Shown in pieces: positions 9,016-15,292 of a stretch of 15,292 nucleotides of DNA. Position 1 is the stretch's first letter. Every line of letters starts with the position of its first letter. The notes below the pieces were generated by a model. The model worked only from the letters and a program-made list of their open reading frames with translations. It made no database searches and had not been told where the DNA came from. The position numbers were made by a program, and so were the translations under genes. The DNA lies in NCBI GenBank assembly GCA_034696485.1, contig JAQIWT010000769.1:1-15292 (forward strand). Reading direction: 5' to 3'. The stretch comes from Isohypsibius dastychi. Taxonomy: Eukaryota > Tardigrada > Eutardigrada > Parachela > Isohypsibiidae.

Positions 9016-10528
9016 TTACTTCCTGATTCCCTTGTACAAGACTGCCTGGGCAGAACAGCGATATATCGAAACGTCACCTTCTGTGAATTTCAGGGATATT
9101 TCATGAGATTCTCGGTGAACGTGTGTCCTGCTGTACACCGGTAATCTGATGCTATGATTGTTGTACTCCCAGAACTTCTCGCCGGAAAAGTCATATTTAT
9201 ATAATTCTCCGTTCGATAAGCCTTTGGGCGGCCCGTTCTGTGAAATAGAGCATGTGTGAAACTCTCGCGCGCACCTCATGACTTGCAACTGAACTCACCA
9301 GATTTCGGCGCAGTTTGTGCAAGAACTCATAGTATAACGCCATGAACAGAATCCCAATCGGAGTTCCAAGAATGACGATGAGTAGCGCGCAGATCCGCAA
9401 GCTATCGACTGGTCTGTTGAAAAACCAGATGCAGATCATAAGAACATTCTGCATATAGCAAAATGAGTAATATAGTCCATAGTACAAAGCACCCCGCTTC
9501 TTAGGTGCCCACTTTGCGTTTATACAGCCAGTCTTGTCAGGTTCGTCCGCGTTGTTCCGCCAGAATGGTCTGATGTTCAAGAAATCAAACAGGAACATGA
9601 TGCCGTAGAGTAGAAGGAAAGGTCGTAAAATCGCTGTCCGATCATTGAGCAACAATTCAGCCTCCGTCCAACCAAAAAAACTTTCTGCCTGAGAAAACCC
9701 ACATATTTTGAAACGAGGGCGCGTTTCAAATACCACCCATGCCATCATTAACGAGACATGAATAAGGCAGATGGCTAGTCCCCAATAAGGATGAATTGAC
9801 GAGAAAAAAACAATTGCTGTGATTCTGGAGATTAATATGCCAAAGTGCCACAACAACTGTATGGCATAGCCATAGCTGAGGCTCAGCTGTGTGCTGAACC
9901 ACATCCGATCCGGAAACCTGTACAGCGTGTAGCGTGGTTTTCGATATCGGTCGGCTAATAACTTGCATTTTTCGGTAAATCCGAAGATGCCGTAAGTCAG
10001 TGTGAGCAGAGAGCCCACGGCAGAGAGAACTTTGGAGGTGTCGGTGGAAGTAAACGATCCAAACTCGGTGTAGATCATAACAAGTACTGTTGCTTGGACG
10101 ATAAATTGGGGAATGGCTCCCAGTGAGTCTTCAATCAGTCTCAGTAACCGTAGTTCAGCAACCCATGTCGAGACTCTCGGGAAGCGAGCACATCTGATCG
10201 TTCCCTGACATTTATGTCCAATTTTCTGGAAAGCATGTATACATTGGCCACCAGGTATATCTGATCAGAGTTTGAAAGTACGAGACTCGAAGTTTGTCGG
10301 CTAGATCTACCGGTGAACTGTTACCAAAGATCTATGGTCTAATGTTTAGGATACACTTACAAATGAAATTTTGATATCCTCACAAAACATTTTTTTTCCG
10401 AAAATTTTTGCTAAACAGTTGAAGCAATATGGCTCTTCAGTGTGAAAAGTCAGATGAAAGTTACCTTGTAGATCTTGTCATGAGTGTTGAAGAGATCCTC
10501 ATAATGATTGATGAAACTTGAGATGTAT
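9016..10528 (-). CDS. XK-related protein, copy A: exons 3-5, membrane core
   Basis: Exons 10528-10465, 10225-9299 and 9237-9016 join in phase through introns of 239 bp (donor AAG|GTAACT, acceptor GCTTTCCAG) and 61 bp (donor CTG|GTGAGTTC, acceptor CTATTTCACAG). The product carries the XK family signature LRLLRLIEDSLGAIPQFIVQ (Pro and Gln near residues 426-427 of the joined protein). Hydrophobic segments follow around VLSAVGSLLTLTYGIF, LLWHFGILISRITAIVFF, YWGLAICLIHVSLMMAW, LLLYGIMFLFDFLN, YYSFCYMQNVLMICIW and ALLIVILGTPIGILF. The last exon adds a cytosolic tail of 73 residues. XKR proteins are plasma-membrane phospholipid scramblases or, like human XK and XKR2, partners of VPS13 lipid-transfer proteins. 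XKR8 and worm CED-8 are activated by caspase cleavage and expose phosphatidylserine. The exon 3 acceptor (CTCGTACACAG) takes a phase-2 codon from the exon ending at 12874. No stop interrupts these exons. Which XKR subfamily this belongs to cannot be told by eye. Confidence 0.85.
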
Positions 10529-10729
10529 CTGTGTACGAGAAAAAATCAGTCAGCACTCATATGAGAACGTCGCAGGAACAACTCTTCATTCTTAGGTGGA
10601 ATCGTTATGGTATGCAGTTGATAGACTTTTCAAAGATTTTAAATATTCTCCGTGTCAGCGGTCGGAGTTTTTTGAAAACATTTTGGATGCGCACCCCCAG
10701 AGCAAATCCTCATTTTGAGGATCGCCTTA

Positions 10730-12793
10730 ACAGGACGTTATCTGCGGCCACCGATTTCGTTCACATATATTACGAAATATGAATATGAAAAGTGTTGATG
10801 ATACAGTAACCGTCATTAAGTGCACCACCCTGAACGTGGACTAGTCATTTATGCGGATCACCACTCTGGGAAGGGTCTGCGTCTTGATAGTTCATGAGAG
10901 GGATCCGTCATGGATGTGAACCACTCAACGTGGACCAGTTGCTGACTCTGAGTCTGAGTAGACCAGTTCTGTATCTACAGAGTATGTGGACAACGTTCAT
11001 GGATCCACTGAGTGGAAAAATTTAACATGTGCACCACTCCCGTTTTTTAAAGAAACAATAGTTATTTCATTGTTAAATAGTCTAATCTATTACTGGAAAT
11101 TTCAGCCATAAAAAATACTAAATTTGAACAACCGTTAGATGCTCCGATCATACCGTATGTGAGAGATCTAGAATGAATATCGGATGAAAACACATCAAAG
11201 ACCCTTTGTTGTTGGGGGAGGGGGGTAGACTTAACATAACATCAGAGGGACTCTTTAGGGGGTAGGCGTGTCAAGGACCCGACATCAAGTGGATCATCAC
11301 CTGCTCTCACACATTTTGAGGTCTTGTCTTTGGAATAAGTAAGTCATGTCGGTTCTGACTGTAGTTTTTGCATCTTCGGATGTTTGAACGGATATGTAGA
11401 ACCCGGTCTACAAAATTTGCAAGCGAGTCCCCCAAGGGTCTGTCCGCTCAGGGGGTTCAGCAAGTTTAATACTCTAGCCACTCGGCGAACTTTAGTTCTC
11501 AATTTCGCACTTTTTTGTTCACGGGAAGCTTCCTTCCTACTTCGTTCGCACAATCAGTAAGACAGGCTACCATATGGTACCCTAAACGGAAACAGTGGTT
11601 GTTCTACCCAGGGTTGTAGAACTCGGTTCTTACTTCGATAATAACTGCTGTATCATGCGTTTCGGTAGTTATTACGGCCGAACAAGGTGATATGCAGTCG
11701 GATAACGTCTACTGACATATATTACCAGGAAAACTCAAAATGTAGGAAACTTTATTTCGAGGAAATAATCCGGACGCACCCCTAACATCTCCTCCTCTGC
11801 CAGCCCCCAATCGGTCCAGTGAATCGCCTGATGACTAAACAATCAATGACGCCATTGAATAGAATGTTTCGATATGACTGGACTAGATGATGACCGAGCA
11901 TTTAAGAAAATACTTTCTCACAATACGTTATCCATTCCTTTCTACCTTTCTTTGTATGCACATAGAGGTTACCGTAGTGCACGAATTAGAAGCCCGGGGT
12001 TGTATTCTTTCGGAGCAACTTTTCAAAACTGTCACGTGACGAAAAAGTGCGTTTTTCAAAGGGGGGACCCTTTAAAAATGACCGTTGTTTTGGGGCTTCT
12101 ATTACGGGGGGGGGGGCTTCTATTTCGGGGGGGGGGCTTCTAATTCGTGCACTACGGTATTCGCTCTTTCCGAATATTTTCATGGATTTAGCTCTGAGGT
12201 CTGCTTTCTATGATTACATTCCCTCGTCCTTGTATCCTCGGTGTTTCCGGAGCGCCAGGATGTTTTTCCGATCTGTCAGGATGAAATTGTTGAGATGAAA
12301 TTGTTTGTTGACATTCACACGTCGAAAATAACTAGGCAGGAAAAAATATTTGGTTTCATTTTTCATCGCAGTCCAACCCCCTTAATGTCGGGTCCTGGAC
12401 ACGCCTACCCCTGAAGAGCCCCTATGATATTATGTTGAGTCCCCCCCCCCCCCACCCCGCAACAAGGTTCTTTAATGTGTTTTCATTCGACATTCATTCA
12501 AGATCTCTCATGTACTGCATGATCGGGGCATCTAACGGTTGTGGAAATTTAGTATTTTTCTCGTGATGGCTGAGTCAACTGGTCCACTTTGAGTGGTCCA
12601 CATTCATGGCGGATCCCTCTCATGAACTATCAGGACGCAGCCCCTCGCCAGACTGGTGATCCACATATATGACTAGTCCACATTCAGGGTGGTCCACTTA
12701 ATGAGTTTTACTGTATCATCAACTTTTTTCATATTTTATTTCGTAATATCTGTGGCTGTGCCCGAAATGGGTGGCCACAGATGACGTCCTGTT
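10730..12793. mobile_element. 2.06 kb foldback element inside the third XKR intron
   Basis: The left arm (10730-11289) is the inverted counterpart of the right arm (12381-12793). Matching blocks include AACAGGACGT at the outer ends, TTGATGATACAGTAA, CACCCTGA, CGTGGACTAGTCAT, GATAGTTCATGAGAGGGATC, CAACCGTTAGATGC and GGCGTGTC at the inner ends. The left arm is about 147 bp longer because of a block at about 10950-11100 that includes extra GTGGACCA-like motifs. Internal CAGTAA termini flanked by TA (CAGT at 10804; TA at 12714-12715) look like pogo/Tc1-type ends, yet the arms stay similar for about 70 bp beyond them, so the true outer boundary is uncertain. No transposase frame was recognised in the centre; a 69-codon minus-strand frame at 11553-11344 has no known motif. 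The element occupies most of the intron 12873-10529 of copy A. Confidence 0.75.
11972..12157. mobile_element. TA-flanked MITE (186 bp) with G-run tandem units
   Basis: The terminal inverted repeats read CCGTAGTGCACGAATTAGAA at both ends, with a TA dinucleotide on each side (11970-11971 and 12158-12159), as in Tc1/mariner/pogo insertions. The right half contains three units of GGGGCTTCTATTNCG type separated by runs of 10-11 G (12092-12148), period about 21-22 bp. There is no coding capacity. It is nested in the loop of the foldback at 10730-12793, so it inserted later. A degenerate relative lies at 1031-1137. Confidence 0.78.
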
Positions 12794-12873
12794 CAGCAGA
12801 TAATATTGTGGGTGGATTTTGTTCTATTGAGGACAGCACCCTAGACGGCAGTGAGGAAATCGTATCTACTTAC

Positions 12874-14031
12874 AAACCGGTAGTACCCAGAGGTAGCAGG
12901 ATCCAGTACACCTTCTTCTTGAGCGTCGTTCTATTGCGTCGTTCTGACTCAGTTTGGAACTGAAATGCGGCAAAACAGACGACTGTGGCCCCAATGAGCG
13001 GAAGAGCGATAAACAGGGATGTCAGCCAGAAATATAGAGTTGAACCAGATTTGGAGTACTCCGTGACGACACTCCACACAGCGAAGCCATATATGATCCA
13101 GCGTGATGTGAAAGCCCCATAGATGATAAAGAGTCGTAATAATTTGAGCACCCACTTTGGTGCAAGCTTTTTCTTACAGGTGACTATTCCGACCGCTGGC
13201 TTGTTTTTTTTCCTCCGGCAAATCAACTTGAAATTCAATAAAATATCCAACTCTTGATTCTCCAGCCTCCACGCGGTGACAGTAGGTTGCTGTTGTAGAA
13301 TCTCGAAAGCCCAGCTCAAAAGACGATGGAAGCGCAATACCCGGATTGCTTACCCCCAATATGAATTCAGAAAAGCATAAAAGGTCACAGAATATGCGGA
13401 CATTGGCGGTCTCGAAACTGTGACCATTCTGGATGAAAACAGGGAACTCGATGAAGGCCTCGCCACTATCGTACATACAAATTAAAGACGGCTGACTGGA
13501 TGCGTTGTCAGGCTCAGGTAAAAATGAGAAACTGCCCAAGATATGCGAGTCGGCTTCTTTACCTGCGACCACGGTGAATGGTAATGGTCCAGATGACATC
13601 ATCTCGATGTAGTATTTCATTGATGATTTTTTCAACGATCTGACAGTATCTCCTAGTTTCACATTTTTTCCGGGTGTCGAAGCGATGGCGTCAATGGGTA
13701 GCTCCACGTCAATCCACTTGAATGGTCTGGTTGACCAGATCAACCGAGAAAATATTTCTGCGATATCTCTGGTTTTGGAAATATTGATCATGCAATCTTC
13801 TACAAGAGTCGATGCCAGTTCAGCCTTCCATACGTCTCGTCCTGTCCAAGCAGCTTCTTTCCACGCGTCACTGTAAAATAAACATGATAGATGACACTGT
13901 TATAATTTTCTACATTTCCCCCATACACACACTTCAACGTTAAAGAACCGAGTGAACACTTCATTCAAATTGGCGGATTCCAAGAGAGCACTCATCTCAA
14001 TAACATCTTCGCTCTGAGGATCGTTTTCCAT
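12874..14031 (-). CDS. XK-related protein, copy A: exons 1-2, N-terminal region and TM1-2
   Basis: Exon 1 (14031-13931) starts at the ATG of MENDPQSEDV, chosen because copy B aligns from an ATG at nearly the same place. The frame is open further upstream, to 14238. A phase-2 donor, a 60 bp intron and the acceptor TTTATTTTACAG lead to exon 2 (13870-12874). Residues 35-100 look helical (DAWKEAAWTGRDVWKAELA, IFSRLIWSTRPFKWID). Residues of about 110-250 look beta-rich, with FPVFIQNG and GVSNPGIALPSSFELGFRDS conserved with copy B. Membrane segments follow near LFIIYGAFTSRWIIYGF and LYFWLTSLFIALPLIGATV. Exon 2 ends TT|GTAAGT, and its split Leu codon is completed by exon 3 at 10528. The frame breaks once, at an A8 run (13204-13211). 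On either side the spacing and sequence match copy B, so the break looks like an indel. I do not recognise the N-terminal domain, which typical XKR proteins lack. TM1 lacks the two Asp residues seen in copy B. Confidence 0.7.
13204..13211 (-). other. A8 homopolymer at a frame break in XKR copy A
   Basis: Reading in, the frame gives VDLPEEKK, then QASG and a stop. Reading out one base later gives NKPAVGIVTCKKKLAPKW and the first membrane segment. Exon 2 is one base too long for the phases of its neighbours. Seven A instead of eight restores a continuous frame whose spacing to TM1 is within one residue of copy B. Possible causes are a sequencing or assembly error, a real disabling indel, or slippage at the run. 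Confidence 0.7.
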
Positions 14032-15096
14032 TTTGTATACGTGCTTCGTTGACTGGTGAGTATTTTTTCCGAAACTCAATATAACTTTGAAAAATCCAGC
14101 CAGTTGCTCGGCCCGCTGAAACTGTTCAAAAGGAAAGAAGTAATAATCATCATGAATAAAGGCGAGTGGCGATTTATACAAATGAAGATGGAATACCAGT
14201 GAACTAAACGCTCGATTAGATAAATTAGAAGATTTCAAACAAACAAAAGAATGAACGCTGGCTGGACTGATTGTGATATGGAACTGAGGAGAGTAGCCTA
14301 TCCAAAGGTCCCTAGCATGAAAGGCTGCCGAAGGTTTGCCTAATAATTACATAACCACAAAGCGGCAGAACCACTGGGTTTCGAAAATGAGACTATGAGC
14401 TCTCTGTTTTGCTTTCGAGATAACAGCTGAACTTACTAAGTAAGCAATCTTGAACTTGAGTTTCGACTTGTTCCCCGTAAATGAATACTTAAGCGAGCTT
14501 CATCTGCCAGGGCAAATATTCAATCTTTTCACAAAATGAAAATACCACGGGTGGATTCTAGCGCATGGAGCACCTTCGGTATACTGGAACGTTCAACCCA
14601 CCACAAATTCAGATTCAACTGGAGGTACCGGATGAGGACCTGTTTTAGCGCTCGAGCTGATTAGCTTCCGCAGCTATTTGGCGTCTGCCCATAGAATGAC
14701 CGTGAATAGATTTTCAATAATTATATGTTATGAATAAAAACAATTATGATTGCACTTTTTGTTAAAATCACCGTCACGATGGTACAGTGATGACCATGAA
14801 ACGATCACACTCTTGAAAAAACTAAATCTATAATCAAAGTCGAGTTAGATGATATACGATGCCGTGAGCAGAGTTATGTCGATACCCGAGCTTTTCTGGG
14901 TAGGTAGGTCGTGATCGGCCTCAGTCATTGTCGGTGAGTTTTTCCAACGTCTCATTTTGATTTAAGACACCATGCATCTTTGACTAAGATGAGGTGACAG
15001 TCTCGTGTTTGACTCGTGGACGTGCTCGTGCGATTGCTGCCAACTGATAAATCTGTTTGGATTACAAGCATAGGACACGATCCCGCCACAGGCAGC
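14032..15096. other. upstream region of XKR copy A, no gene seen
   Basis: The minus-strand frame leading into exon 1 is open from 14238, so some of 14032-14238 may be coding or 5' UTR. Beyond it I see no exon with recognisable similarity, no convincing TATA box and no long repeat. An AT-rich patch lies at about 14710-14760. A short stretch at 15076-15095 (ACGATCCCGCCACAGGCAGC) resembles the terminus of the adjacent MITE (ACGATTCCGCCAGCC) and may be a remnant of an earlier insertion. Confidence 0.4.
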
Positions 15097-15292
15097 TTAA
15101 CCCACGATTCCGCCAGCCCCCCAGCGCAGCTCTGGGGGTCGTTGGAGGAATGGAATCATCAGACCTCCGCCCAACTGGGGCAAATTTCGGATTGGTCGAT
15201 TTTTCAAACTCCAGTTGGGCGGAGGTCTGATGATTCCATTCCCCCAACGACCCCCAGAGCAGCGCTGGGGGGCTGGCGGAATCGTGGGTTAA
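15097..15292. mobile_element. piggyBac-like MITE hairpin flanked by TTAA
   Basis: Two 82 bp arms (15097-15178 and 15211-15292) are inverted copies with about two mismatches around a 32 bp loop. Each outer end is TTAA followed inward by CCCACGATTCCGCCAGCC. A TTAA duplication with termini beginning CCC is characteristic of piggyBac. At 188 bp between the TTAA sites there is no coding capacity, so it would depend on a transposase elsewhere. The high arm identity suggests a young copy or one maintained by hairpin-based conversion. The window ends exactly at its right TTAA. Confidence 0.8.

Noticed and set aside
10561-10800. Plus-strand frame upstream of XKR exon 3
   Set aside because: Lies in the intron of the XKR gene and partly in the foldback arm; no supporting feature.
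11344-11553. Basic 69-codon minus-strand frame inside the foldback
   Set aside because: No transposase or DNA-binding motif recognised and no homologue within the window.
1-15292. CRISPR array, tRNA, rRNA or bacterial operon features
   Set aside because: No spaced direct repeats of CRISPR type, no cloverleaf or rRNA blocks seen, and genes are split by spliceosomal-type introns.

Overview
The window is a piece of an animal genome. Its protein-coding exons are split by short GT-AG introns of about 57 to 150 bp, reading frames join only across those introns, and several MITE-like inverted-repeat elements are present. XK-related membrane protein genes are animal genes. The compact introns suggest a small invertebrate such as a nematode, tardigrade, rotifer or mite, but nothing here fixes the phylum. 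The window opens with a run of 25 C and closes on the right TTAA of a near-perfect hairpin, so it may be a whole contig that stopped at sequence hard to assemble.

Two related genes lie on the minus strand. Copy A (14031 to 9016) can be read through five exons with matching phases. Exons 1 and 2 (14031-13931, 13870-12874) encode a soluble N-terminal region of about 270 residues and the first two membrane segments. Exons 3 to 5 (10528-10465, 10225-9299, 9237-9016) encode the remaining XK-related (XKR, phospholipid scramblase family) core. Only one base stands in the way of a continuous product of about 769 residues: an A8 run at 13204-13211, where the frame must shift by one. Copy B (3723 to 1821) keeps the same exon 1/exon 2 organisation, phases and donor, but has an in-frame stop (3250-3252) and a 693 bp hAT-like MITE in exon 2, flanked by an 8 bp target duplication. 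It is a decayed paralogue, and its 3' exons are not visible.

Between the paralogues lie a small minus-strand gene with a C-terminal CxxC-x10-CxxC zinc ribbon (5204 to 4596) and a short plus-strand two-exon frame ending in a truncated F-box (5920 to 6257). The stretch 6258-9015 shows no gene I can support.

Mobile or repetitive DNA shapes the region: a 530 bp foldback made of AAACGGGGTT-like subrepeats (501-1030), a degenerate TA-type MITE abutting it (1031-1137), the hAT MITE in copy B, a 2.06 kb foldback filling the third intron of copy A (10730-12793), a TA-flanked MITE with G-run tandem units nested inside that foldback (11972-12157), and a piggyBac-like TTAA hairpin at the right end (15097-15292). 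The most notable points are the XKR core fused to a large N-terminal region I do not recognise, the A8 frame break, and the insertion that split copy B.
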